This document shows, piece by piece, positions 19,046 through 30,585 of a stretch of 64,000 nt of DNA. Position 1 is the first letter of the stretch; every line of letters starts with the position of its first letter. The stretch spans positions 1,798,001-1,862,000 of the forward strand of contig NZ_CP162495.1 of assembly GCF_040939125.1 (NCBI RefSeq), read 5' to 3'. Origin of the DNA: Clostridium sp. BJN0013. GTDB taxonomy: Bacteria; Bacillota; Clostridia; Clostridiales; Clostridiaceae. The translations under genes and the position numbers were made by a program. Under the pieces are notes generated by a model. The model had not been told where the DNA came from. It was given only the letters and a program-made list of their open reading frames with translations, and did no database searches.

Positions 19046-19855
19046 GTGAATGTTAGTATTGTAGACACTACTTTGAGAGATGGAGAACAAAAGGCTGGCA
19101 TAGCATTAGGTATAAAAGAAAAAGTAAAAATTGCTGAAATTGTAAATGATATGGGCATTGCTCAGATAGAAGCAGGAACAGCATCTATGGGGGGAGATGA
19201 AAAGGAAAGTATTGAGAAAATTGTAAGCCTGAATTTAAACAGTAAGATATCATCATGGAATAGAATGAATATAAAGGACATAAATCATTCCATAGATTGT
19301 GGCGTGGATATAATTCATATATCCATTCCTTCATCAGATATTCAAATTAAATCTAAACTAGGGAAAGATAGGACTTGGGTTATAAATAATATAAAAAGAT
19401 GTATTACTTATGCATTGGATAAAGGATATGAAGTAACTGTAGGATTGGAAGATGCCAGTAGGGCAGACATAAATTTTTTAGTTGAATTATGTAAAATTGT
19501 TTTTGAAATGGGAGTAAAGAGAGTTAGATATGCAGATACAGTGGGTATTTTATATCCGAGGAAGATTTTTTACCACATAAATAAATTGAGACAAGAGGTG
19601 CCAGTAGAAGTAGAAGTGCACACACATAATGATTTTGGAATGGCACTTGCCAATTCTTTAGGAGCAGTAGAGGCCGGAGTTATGTATGTAGATTGTACTG
19701 TTACAGGTATAGGAGAACGTGCCGGTAATTGTGATTTTGTAAAGTTTGCTAAAGTTTTATATATGCTGGAAGGTAATAAAGTATCCTGTAGAGATTTTGA
19801 TGATTTAATGGAAATGGAACAACAAATTAAAGATATTATAAAATTGTCAGAGTAA
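19046..19855 (+). CDS. nifV-alpha: Homocitrate synthase, alpha subunit
   Basis: Catalytic HMGL-like barrel of the split homocitrate synthase, which condenses acetyl-CoA and 2-oxoglutarate. The metal-binding start VSIVDTTLRDGEQKAGIA and EVHTHNDFGMALANSLGAVE carry the usual D/R and HxH residues. GTG 19046 is preferred because GAGGTGG lies 9 bp upstream; an in-frame TTG at 19016 has no site. About 269 residues. The 3' end abuts a remnant of the dispersed repeat. Confidence 0.9.
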   Translation: MNVSIVDTTLRDGEQKAGIALGIKEKVKIAEIVNDMGIAQIEAGTASMGGDEKESIEKIVSLNLNSKISSWNRMNIKDINHSIDCGVDIIHISIPSSDIQIKSKLGKDRTWVINNIKRCITYALDKGYEVTVGLEDASRADINFLVELCKIVFEMGVKRVRYADTVGILYPRKIFYHINKLRQEVPVEVEVHTHNDFGMALANSLGAVEAGVMYVDCTVTGIGERAGNCDFVKFAKVLYMLEGNKVSCRDFDDLMEMEQQIKDIIKLSE

Positions 19856-19873
19856 TTAAGAATCACTTGATTT
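19856..19873 (+). repeat. 3' tip of the dispersed ~200 bp repeat
   Basis: TTAAGAATCACTTGATTT is identical to the right terminus of the family and begins one base after the nifV-alpha stop codon. Nothing else of the element remains, pointing to deletion or a partial insertion. Confidence 0.55.
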
Positions 19874-19898
19874 GTATAGAAATAGGAAGGAGATTACT

Positions 19899-20540
19899 AT
19901 GGGGATGTACATGGTAAGTTATGATTTAAGTCATCCGGATTACAATAATGAAAAAGTAAAAGGGGCTATACAAAGTTATGAAGATTGGTGCCATTATCTG
20001 GATATAACTACCTACGTAATAAAAACTTCTGCATCTTATGAAGATATAAGAAATTCTTTGAGTAAATTTTTAATAGGTACTGACAGGTTAGTTATTTGTG
20101 AAATTCCTAATCCTGAAGTGTGGGTTACAAATAAAAAGTTAAATTGGAAAAATAAAACCTATGATGCCAGATATAAAAATATTGATAAAAAAAATAATTA
20201 TAAATTAGCAATCTCAAGCAAGACAGGTGAGAATATAGATGAACATTTTGGACATACTGATAGATTTTATATTTATTCCTATGATAAAAATGGTATTAAT
20301 TTTGTAGAAATAAGAAAAGTCTACAGGTACGGTATAGGAGTTGAGGAATGTAGTAACCATGATGAGAAAATTTCTAAAATACTAGAAACCATAGAAGACT
20401 GTGATATTGTGCTAACTTTAAAAATAGGAGTGGAGGCTATAAAGAAACTAAAGCAGAAAGGTATTGAAGTAATTCAGATAAATACAACTGTAGATAAAGG
20501 AATTGAGAAAGCTTTAGAAGAGATTACTATGATGAAGTAA
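19899..20540 (+). CDS. Cas2-like domain fused to NifX/dinitrogenase cofactor-binding domain
   Basis: 213 residues. Residues 3-79 (MYMVSYDLSHP, a WCHYLDITTYVIKT strand pair and DRLVICEI) match the small Cas2/SinR-like ferredoxin-fold family. Residues 101-210 are a NifX/NafY domain (KLAISSKTGENIDEHFGHTD and CDIVLTLKIG), about half identical to the C-terminal domain of NifB in this window. No CRISPR array or cas1 is present, so a CRISPR role is rejected. The second half probably binds FeV-co or its precursor. The first half may give dimerisation or nucleic-acid contact (inference). Start chosen from AGGAGA before ATG 19899. Confidence 0.8.
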   Translation: MGMYMVSYDLSHPDYNNEKVKGAIQSYEDWCHYLDITTYVIKTSASYEDIRNSLSKFLIGTDRLVICEIPNPEVWVTNKKLNWKNKTYDARYKNIDKKNNYKLAISSKTGENIDEHFGHTDRFYIYSYDKNGINFVEIRKVYRYGIGVEECSNHDEKISKILETIEDCDIVLTLKIGVEAIKKLKQKGIEVIQINTTVDKGIEKALEEITMMK

Positions 20541-20616
20541 ATTGTTAAAATATCATTGTGAAAGGGGGATTATTATACTAAATTTACAATTATATTATAA
20601 ATTTAGTAAAAAGATT

Positions 20617-21255
20617 ATGAATAAAGAAATTGCAGTATTAGAAAATTATAATGGAGAAATAGCTTCTTTTTTAGAACCAGGTGTAGTTAAAATATATACT
20701 AAACAGGATAAAGACTGGAAGATAAAAGATGAAATAATTTTTTCAATATACAAAATAACTGATGTAAATTTAATTCGAGAAAGAATTATAAAGATGGTAG
20801 AATCTCTAGGACAATGCAAAATTTTTGTAGGAAGAAAAATTGGAGGAATTCCCTACAGCATTTTAGAAAGATTTGAAGTGAATTCCTGGGAAATAACCGG
20901 AAGGCCTTATGAATTTCTAGATCATGTTATGGAAACAGAGGAAGATGAAGAACGTAAACTATTAAAATCTTCTTCACAATCTCAAAATAAGCGTGTATGT
21001 GAACCTGTCAAAATTGGACAAGAGGGTCATTATTTTTTAGATCTTATTAAGGTACAGCAGCAGAATCCAAATATTACTACCAAACAAATATTAGTTCCAT
21101 TTTTTAAGAATCAAACCTTTTCTGAGTTGGTAATAAACTGCAGTCATGTCCCAAAGTGGTTTGAAAAAGAATTGGATAATTTTGGTTTAAAAGTTGATGT
21201 TCAAATAGAAAAAAAGGACCGGTTTAAAGTAACTGTTAAATATAAGACATGTTGA
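20617..21255 (+). CDS. anfO: AnfO-family nitrogenase accessory protein
   Basis: About 212 residues: NKEIAVLENYNGEIASFLEPG at the N-terminus, CKIFVGRKIGGIPYSILE and the WEITGRPYEFLDHV stretch are hallmarks of AnfO. The C-terminal half is a ligand-domain-like tail (IGQEGHYFLDLIKVQQQNP). AnfO is known from Fe-only nitrogenase clusters and its biochemical role is unclear. Here it accompanies V nitrogenase genes. ATG 20617 starts at the conserved N-terminus but has a weak site; an AAAGGGGG sits further upstream without a standard start codon, so the start is uncertain. A bidirectional terminator follows. Confidence 0.8.
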   Translation: MNKEIAVLENYNGEIASFLEPGVVKIYTKQDKDWKIKDEIIFSIYKITDVNLIRERIIKMVESLGQCKIFVGRKIGGIPYSILERFEVNSWEITGRPYEFLDHVMETEEDEERKLLKSSSQSQNKRVCEPVKIGQEGHYFLDLIKVQQQNPNITTKQILVPFFKNQTFSELVINCSHVPKWFEKELDNFGLKVDVQIEKKDRFKVTVKYKTC

Positions 21256-21293
21256 GACCAGGTCTATTTTACGTAAGATAATGATATTAATAG

Positions 21294-21341
21294 AAAAAGG
21301 ATTTATTATGTTGTTTTACACCACCTAATAAATCCTTTTTT
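21294..21341. terminator. Bidirectional terminator between anfO and nifI2
   Basis: AAAAAGGATTTATTA (21294-21308) pairs with TAATAAATCCTTTTT (21326-21340). The A-run on one side and T-run on the other allow termination of the convergent transcripts from both directions. Confidence 0.88.
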
Positions 21342-21361
21342 CTTAACAGATAATTTTTATA

Positions 21362-21733
21362 TTATAAAGCCAGTACGCCTTTTTCTGAAGTCCTTATTCT
21401 TATAACTTCAGTAACATCTTTTACAAATATTTTTCCATCTCCTGGATTATGGGTTTGATTTGTGCTGATAATTATATCTACTACTTCTTGTACATCCTGG
21501 TCATTTACCATTATTGTAAACAATCTTTTGGATATTAGTCTGTGTTGTTCGGATAAATTTTCTGCTTGGTGTTTATTTATAGATATTTCGCCATTGGATA
21601 CCTTAAGATCTACCATTTTTTTACCGCGTCCAAGAACTTTTCTACAGGTAAAGCAAGGAAAGCCTGCTTTTTTTAAATTAGTTGCAGTTTTACTCACCAT
21701 ATTCATTCTAATAATAGCATTAATTTCTTTCAT
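21362..21733 (-). CDS. nifI2: PII-like nitrogen regulator NifI2
   Basis: 123-residue GlnB-family protein: NAIIRMNMVSKTATNLKKAG at the N-terminus, an enlarged T-loop region and GDGKIFVKDVTEVIRIRT near the C-terminus. With NifI1 it forms the complex that inhibits dinitrogenase when ammonium is plentiful and releases it on 2-oxoglutarate in methanogens and clostridia. It follows nifI1 by 17 bp. Unusually the pair is not placed between H and D genes but is transcribed toward anfO. Confidence 0.88.
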   Translation of the reverse strand: MKEINAIIRMNMVSKTATNLKKAGFPCFTCRKVLGRGKKMVDLKVSNGEISINKHQAENLSEQHRLISKRLFTIMVNDQDVQEVVDIIISTNQTHNPGDGKIFVKDVTEVIRIRTSEKGVLAL

Positions 21734-21750
21734 AGTGTCATCTCCTTTAT

Positions 21751-22077
21751 TTAAAGTTCTTTAGAGCCTGTACTTATCGTGTAAACTTCGTCTACAGGTG
21801 CTGTGAAAATTTTACCATCTCCAAATGCCCCTTCTTCCCCAGTTTTTGCTGTGTGTATTATAATATCTATTACTTCATCTTTGTCAGTGTCATTTACAAC
21901 AATCATGAGCATTTCTTTAGGGATTTCATCATAATGTATGGAACCCACTTGAAGCCCCTGCTGCTTACCCCTTCCTACAACATCATATTTTGTAACAGCC
22001 GGAAAACCTGCACTTGAAAGTGCGGATAAAACTGACTCTACTTTTTCTGGTCTTATAATAGCTTTAATCATTAACAT
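21751..22077 (-). CDS. nifI1: PII-like nitrogen regulator NifI1
   Basis: About 109 residues beginning MLMIKAIIRPEKVESVLSAL, with the NifI1-type T-loop GRGKQQGLQVGSIHYDEIPK and the C-terminal FGDGKIFTAPVDEVYTISTG. ATG 22077 has AGGAGG seven bases upstream. It binds 2-oxoglutarate and ATP/ADP in characterised homologues. Pairing with NifI2 gives post-translational switch-off of nitrogenase. Confidence 0.9.
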   Translation of the reverse strand: MLMIKAIIRPEKVESVLSALSSAGFPAVTKYDVVGRGKQQGLQVGSIHYDEIPKEMLMIVVNDTDKDEVIDIIIHTAKTGEEGAFGDGKIFTAPVDEVYTISTGSKEL

Positions 22078-22176
22078 AGAATTTCCTCCTAACAAAAGTT
22101 ATTTATTTTATGAACGTCCTTGATTTGAACGTTATTATCTTTAATTTTAGGTATCAACTATAATATTTAAGAGTAT

Positions 22177-22773
22177 CTAAATTTTCCATATATCATCGAA
22201 ACATCTTTTTCTGTTTTTTATATTTCCTTTACTGCAGGTGTAGCAAAAAATTTTTTTGGCTTCCCGCCTTGTAATGTTACACTCTGGGTTGTGTCTTATC
22301 CAATGAATAATATTTTTTAACCTGAACATATTAATATCATTTATTCCTGTATTTAAGAGTCTTTTAATTATTGGCTTAAGTCCACCTTCGTCGGACATAA
22401 ATATAGTTATACTTAATGCTTTTGCAATGGCTAGTGAATACACCTCTCCTAAATGGCCGTGTCTTTTACAGAGATTTTCAAGGCCTATATACTCTTCACA
22501 TAAAATTTTAAATGAATCTTTATACACGCTATATCCAATTTTATCAAGTATATTTTTTGGATATAATATCTCTAATTTTTTCATAGCTATTAGTTGTTCT
22601 AGCTGTTCTCTTTTTGTGAGAATTTCTTCTTTATAAACATATTCATGTATGTAAGCCTTATCTGTTATATTATTAATGATTTTTACAAAAGCATTTATAT
22701 CTTCAAATTGTACTAACTTATAATAAATATCCGCATCTAAAATTAAACAGCTGTATTTTCCATTATAAGTCAT
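22177..22773 (-). CDS. PIN-like domain protein of an XRE/ImmA module
   Basis: 198 residues with a PIN-like layout: LILDADIYYKLV at the N-terminus, a central GHLGEVYSLAIAKAL helix with Glu and ITIFMSDEGGLKP near the end of the domain, which could form the acidic metal site of an RNase. A Cys-bearing tail (KIFCYTCSKGN, RRCFDD-like) follows. It overlaps the upstream peptidase gene by 11 bp, so the two are co-translated. The toxin role is inferred from family and gene order. Confidence 0.6.
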   Translation of the reverse strand: MTYNGKYSCLILDADIYYKLVQFEDINAFVKIINNITDKAYIHEYVYKEEILTKREQLEQLIAMKKLEILYPKNILDKIGYSVYKDSFKILCEEYIGLENLCKRHGHLGEVYSLAIAKALSITIFMSDEGGLKPIIKRLLNTGINDINMFRLKNIIHWIRHNPECNITRREAKKIFCYTCSKGNIKNRKRCFDDIWKI

Positions 22774-23623
22774 AAGGTATCTCTTCTAACCCTTCTTCTG
22801 AAAGATGTTTAGGTAATTTTTTTTTCACACCAAGTTTTTCAGGTGTTAAATCAAATAATTTTAATACATACTTTAATTTATCATAAGTTCTTACAGTCAT
22901 CTCATAAGAATTAATTGCTAAATCGATAAAGTTAGAGAAGCTCTTAATTCTTGTCAGTTCATTGTTCCTGGAACACAAACCAAGCCTATTTTGTAATTGA
23001 AATATGGAATTATTACAATTAATATCAATTAATTCTTTATATCTCTCATAGGATATTTTACCTATACAGTACAATTTTAGTATCATAGGTTTATAAGGAA
23101 ATAAAAATATATCCATTAGCCTTATAATATCTTCCGTAGTTATAGAATCCAGTTTATTTATTTTCATTTTTAGAAGCTGTGATTCTAAAATAGTGTCTTT
23201 TACCAATAACTCAGAGGCAAAATAATTTGCTAGCATTTCATTTTTATCTATGTTCTCCATACTATCAAAGACATAATTAAATATTTTATCCTCCACAAGA
23301 AGCTCTTCATGATCTCCGGCAATACCAATAATATGTGAAAATTCATGAGCTGCTGCAAATATTTGTATTTCATAGGGCATGAAGGTATTTATGAAGATAA
23401 TGTTTTCTTTGAAGTGATTATTGTCTATTTTAATATAAAAAGCACACACATTATCCTTGATGGGATAATAAAGTACCTTACCTACTGATTCTAATAGCCT
23501 AAACATATCATCTTTTATTATAGGATTAATGATGTGATTTTCTTTTATCAATATGTTAATTTTAGATTTGATACTTTTGATGTCATTTTCCAGAAGTACT
23601 TTTTTTAGATAATTTGAATTCAT
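22763..23623 (-). CDS. ImmA/IrrE-type metallopeptidase
   Basis: 286 residues with the zinc motif AAHEFSHIIG near residue 93 and a downstream glutamate in NEMLANYFASELLV, characteristic of the COG2856 ImmA/IrrE peptidases, which cleave or act on XRE-type repressors. It overlaps the upstream XRE gene by 41 bp. The order repressor, peptidase, PIN effector suggests a self-controlled switch or toxin-antitoxin-like module. Confidence 0.85.
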   Translation of the reverse strand: MNSNYLKKVLLENDIKSIKSKINILIKENHIINPIIKDDMFRLLESVGKVLYYPIKDNVCAFYIKIDNNHFKENIIFINTFMPYEIQIFAAAHEFSHIIGIAGDHEELLVEDKIFNYVFDSMENIDKNEMLANYFASELLVKDTILESQLLKMKINKLDSITTEDIIRLMDIFLFPYKPMILKLYCIGKISYERYKELIDINCNNSIFQLQNRLGLCSRNNELTRIKSFSNFIDLAINSYEMTVRTYDKLKYVLKLFDLTPEKLGVKKKLPKHLSEEGLEEIPYDL

Positions 23624-23951
23624 GCAAATCTTCCTCCATATTTATATATTCTTCAATTATGAAATATATAAGTTTAAAATTATCTTTGTTATAAAAGCTG
23701 TCAATGAATTTTTCAGATAAATTATCTTCACAGTAAATTTTTTTCTTTTTCCTTAAAAGCTTTTCTGGATCTACATCTAAAGTATTTGCAATTTTAGCTA
23801 TTTCAACAGCATTTAGTGCTTTCTTACCTTGTACAATTTGTTTAAATACCTCATCTGAAACTCCAATCTTATGGGCAAACATAGATTGAGTCCAATTTTT
23901 TTTGTTAAGTTCAATAAGAATACTATTTCCGATTACTTGAAAGAAATTCAT
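23583..23951 (-). CDS. XRE-family transcriptional regulator
   Basis: About 122 residues with an N-terminal HTH (KNWTQSMFAHKIGVSDEVFKQ, then NAVEIAKIANTLDVDPEKLL) and a lysine- and acid-rich tail. ATG 23951 follows GGTGAGGTG at good distance; the in-frame GTG three codons upstream overlaps that site. First gene of the XRE/ImmA/PIN unit, read from the conserved promoter at 24122-24150. Likely autoregulator and substrate of the ImmA-type peptidase (inference). Confidence 0.85.
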   Translation of the reverse strand: MNFFQVIGNSILIELNKKNWTQSMFAHKIGVSDEVFKQIVQGKKALNAVEIAKIANTLDVDPEKLLRKKKKIYCEDNLSEKFIDSFYNKDNFKLIYFIIEEYINMEEDLHEFKLSKKSTSGK

Positions 23952-24121
23952 TGCGAGCACCTCACCATTATTTTTAACCTTCAGGTGATATATTTTCTAT
24001 TTAAATATCAGTTTTTAATGTTCAATAAAGAAAGTATGATAAAATATAATAATTTGGTATCAAAAATTATATTATACATTGCAAATGGCTGATTTAAATA
24101 TATTTTATATTGTTTCGTATT

Positions 24122-24150
24122 ATTATATTTTTTATTTAGAGAAAAGTCAA
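24122..24150 (-). promoter_or_regulatory. Promoter of XRE/ImmA/PIN module (copy B of the shared type)
   Basis: On the minus strand TTGACT (24150-24145), a 17 bp spacer and TATAAT (24127-24122) are followed by AATACGAAACAATA. Sequence and layout match the copies at 16833 and 41779. The AATACGAAACAA start region could be an operator for the XRE protein. Confidence 0.82.
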
Positions 24151-24163
24151 GTTGTTGGAATGA

Positions 24164-24536
24164 ATTTTCACTTAATTGGAATGAGTTTTTATTATGGAAT
24201 TCTAAAATAATATAGTAAATCGTTTGTATAAGCAATAAATAATTAACTATTTATCAATAATTTATAGATTTTTTGATAAATAATCAAAATACTATTGCAA
24301 TTTACGAAACATTACATTACAATATTAACAATATAATAATATAATGTTTTATACAAGTTGAAATAAATTAGCATAAAAATGTTATGCGATATTATTACTA
24401 TTAAAAATTAGAAAAGGGGATGTGTAAATAAAAGAATAGAATTTTAGGTAGTTATTAATATATCAATTTTAATACTATTCTTATGATATATTATTATTAA
24501 TCGTATATTTATTTTAATAAAATATCAATAAAACTA
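24164..24536. other. AT-rich spacer without gene
   Basis: About 370 bp of very AT-rich DNA between the divergent XRE module and the nifB promoter. It holds a small inverted repeat (TTTATCAA near 24250 with TTGATAAA near 24275) and a TTACGAAACATTAC segment near 24302 that recalls the start region of the shared promoters. No open frame is convincing. Confidence 0.5.
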
Positions 24537-24565
24537 TTGCCTTTTTAGAAAAATTGTGGTATATT
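24537..24565 (+). promoter_or_regulatory. Probable promoter of nifB
   Basis: TTGCCT (24537-24542) and TATATT (24560-24565) are spaced by 17 bp. Transcription from here would give a leader of about 360 nt that includes the conserved RNA element at 24735-24814. No sigma-54 type GG-N10-GC site was found. Confidence 0.5.
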
Positions 24566-24734
24566 TTCATATAATTATTATTCAAAATCATACTAACACT
24601 TTTTATAAGAATCTAAAAAGCTTGATGTTCAATCAATATTTTATTGTTAGATAGTTATATTGGTAATTAATTTAGAAATATAGAAAAATAATTGTAATAG
24701 GTTGTGAATAATAAGGTGGGTTAATATCAATATA

Positions 24735-24814
24735 GGAGTATACCTCTTAGTTTTGTGAAGGAAATGCCAAGAGATATACTCAAAAAATGAGTTAGAACAT
24801 GCCAAATTCTAACC
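24735..24814 (+). ncRNA. Conserved hairpin RNA element upstream of nifB (copy 2)
   Basis: Twin of 17717-17796. GAGTATA pairs with TATACTC; TCTT pairs with AAGA, closing the same loop AGTTTTGTGAAGGAAATGCC. Relative to copy 1 one pair changes from U-A to C-G, a compensatory change. A second perfect hairpin follows (GTTAGAA with TTCTAAC). It lies in the leader of nifB. Function unknown; a metal, cofactor or nitrogen-status sensor is conceivable. Confidence 0.62.
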
Positions 24815-24935
24815 ATATATATTAAAATTATACCATAAAAGAGCAGCAGGTTCAATATAGTTTTTAAACTGCAATTGGTAATCTAAGGCAAATACAAAAG
24901 ATTCTAAACCAAAAGCTGATAAGGAGATGATTGAG

Positions 24936-26282
24936 TTGAAAAATAAAAATTTAAGGGCTGTAGATTATAATCCATGTGAAATCTATGTTCCAATTAATAG
25001 GGCCATGAAATCAAATATACATCCCTGTTTTGGAGATAACGCTCATAAATTTGCCAGAATGCATATACCTGTGGCTCCTAAATGTAATATAAGCTGTAAT
25101 TACTGCAGTAGAAAATATGATTGTGCAAATGAAAGTAGACCTGGAGTTACAAGTGAAATTTTAAGTCCGGAAGAAGCCCTTGAAAAATTTAAAGTAGTTA
25201 AAAGTAATATGAAAAATCTAACTGTTGTAGGCATAGCAGGTCCTGGAGACGCACTGGCAAATTTTCAAGAGGTAAGAAAATCTTTAACACTTATAAGGGA
25301 AGAGTCTCCTGAAACTATATTTTGTCTATCAACCAATGGACTTATGCTTCCACTTTATGCAAATGAACTTATAAAACTTGGGGTATCCCATGTCACAGTA
25401 ACCATAAATGCTGTAGATAAAAAAATAGGAGCAAAAATATATAAGGAAGTTAACTATCTAGGTCATAAATATGTAGGAGAAGAAGGGGCAGAAATACTTT
25501 TAGATAAGCAGCTTAAAGGTCTTAAATATTTATGTTCAAATGGCATAGTGTGTAAAGTAAATATAGTTATGCTTAAAGGAATAAATGATAAGCATATAAA
25601 AGAAGTTGTTAAAAAAGTTAAAGAGTGCGGGGCATATATGACAAACATAATGCAGATGATACCAGTCCCAGGAAGTAGATTTGAACATTTGCCTCTGGTT
25701 TCAAATATAGAGTTGAATGAAATGAGGAAAAAATGTGAAGTTGATATAAAACAAATGTATCACTGCAGACAGTGCAGGGCAGATGCAATAGGCACCTTAT
25801 CCCAAGATCTTTCTATAGATTTCAGAAATGCGGGATGTGGAATCTGTGAAAGTAAACATTCTGTTAAAGTAGAAAAACACAACCTTGAAAAGAGCATATC
25901 TAAAGGCAAAAAGTATAAATTTGCAATTTCATCCAAATCAGGCATTAATATAGATCAACATTTCGGACATGCTGATGAATTTTACATTTATTCATATGAT
26001 TCAGGCACTGTGAAATTTCTGGAGAAAAGAGATGTAAATAAATATTGTACAGGAATTCAGGACTGTGATAAACATGATGATAAAATTTCAAGGATAATTA
26101 AATCTATAAGGGATTGTGATGCAGTACTTGTACTTAGAATTGGACTTGATCCAAAAGAAAAATTAGAAGTAGAGGGAATTAAAGTTATAGAGATGTATGA
26201 TCCTATAGATAAAGGTATTCTCCGGGCTGTTCAGGAATTTGAAGAAGTTGACTGCCAGTTATCTTCTGTTATTGGAAAGTAA
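24936..26282 (+). CDS. nifB: Nitrogenase cofactor biosynthesis protein NifB with NifX-like domain
   Basis: Radical SAM enzyme making NifB-co, the carbide-containing precursor of FeMo-co, FeV-co and FeFe-co. It shows the cluster motif CNISCNYC near residue 50, the NifB body, and a fused NifX-like domain in the last ~120 residues (KFAISSKSGINIDQHFGHAD). TTG 24936 is preferred: AAGGAG lies 9 bases upstream, whereas ATG 24927 directly abuts that site. About 448 residues. The NifX tail resembles the fusion protein at 19899-20540. Confidence 0.93.
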   Translation: MKNKNLRAVDYNPCEIYVPINRAMKSNIHPCFGDNAHKFARMHIPVAPKCNISCNYCSRKYDCANESRPGVTSEILSPEEALEKFKVVKSNMKNLTVVGIAGPGDALANFQEVRKSLTLIREESPETIFCLSTNGLMLPLYANELIKLGVSHVTVTINAVDKKIGAKIYKEVNYLGHKYVGEEGAEILLDKQLKGLKYLCSNGIVCKVNIVMLKGINDKHIKEVVKKVKECGAYMTNIMQMIPVPGSRFEHLPLVSNIELNEMRKKCEVDIKQMYHCRQCRADAIGTLSQDLSIDFRNAGCGICESKHSVKVEKHNLEKSISKGKKYKFAISSKSGINIDQHFGHADEFYIYSYDSGTVKFLEKRDVNKYCTGIQDCDKHDDKISRIIKSIRDCDAVLVLRIGLDPKEKLEVEGIKVIEMYDPIDKGILRAVQEFEEVDCQLSSVIGK

Positions 26283-26337
26283 TAGATGTAACTATAGATT
26301 ATTAACCAGTAACTAAATAAGGAGGTGATGCCTAGGG

Positions 26338-27233
<896 letters not shown>

Positions 27234-27410
27234 CTAAGAATTTTGCGTATGCCTAAAGCATGTTAGATGTCTTAATGAGTCTAATTGTTGTAAATGCCTC
27301 CTCTTTTGTATATTACTTGGAAATTTAAAGATACATGAATTAAAAATGTGAACGGAGTGGAGGTAGTTTACTTCAAAAATTATAATTTTAAAAATTAAGG
27401 AGGTATGTAA

Positions 27411-28802
<1,392 letters not shown>

Positions 28803-28810
28803 GCATATCT

Positions 28811-29149
28811 ATGAAAAATAGAGTAGAAGAATTATTTTCATTTATTCAAGAACGTTATTTGTGGCAATTTTATTCTCGTTCCTGGGATAGAGAAGAGAAT
28901 ATAAAAGGAATTTTGGATGCTACATTTGAAATTTGTACAGGTAAGCAAGTAAAAGATAAAACATTAATGAATAAATATTTCTATACTGAGGCAAAGGCAT
29001 TTTCAGAAGTTATAAAAAAGAAGTTTCCGTGGTTTTTAGAACTTGATGAATCAGAAAAAAAATCTGTAATTAATGACCTTCAGGCAAAATTGTTAGATGT
29101 AGTTGTAACAAGGTCATTAAATGCTGAATTAAAGAATCCAAATTATTAA
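28811..29149 (+). CDS. vnfG: Vanadium-iron nitrogenase delta subunit
   Basis: 112-residue third subunit found only in V and Fe-only nitrogenases. It shows LWQFYSRSWDREENIKGILD at residues ~17-36 and a C-terminal VVTRSLNAELKNPNY as in known VnfG. ATG 28811 (MKNRVEELF) fits the family length of 113; an in-frame upstream ATG inside vnfD would add 15 foreign residues. It lies 8 bp after vnfD. Confidence 0.92.
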   Translation: MKNRVEELFSFIQERYLWQFYSRSWDREENIKGILDATFEICTGKQVKDKTLMNKYFYTEAKAFSEVIKKKFPWFLELDESEKKSVINDLQAKLLDVVVTRSLNAELKNPNY

Positions 29150-29157
29150 TAAATTAG

Positions 29158-30558
<1,401 letters not shown>

Positions 30559-30585
30559 TTCATAATCAATAAACTGGTAATTTTA

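Noticed and set aside
19899-20164. Cas2-like domain as sign of a CRISPR-Cas system
   Set aside because: No cas1, no effector genes and no regularly spaced direct repeats occur in the window; the domain is fused to a nitrogenase cofactor-binding domain.
24151-24926. Sigma-54 promoter for the nif genes
   Set aside because: No GG-N10-GC element with suitable context was seen; a sigma-A type promoter at 24537-24565 fits better.
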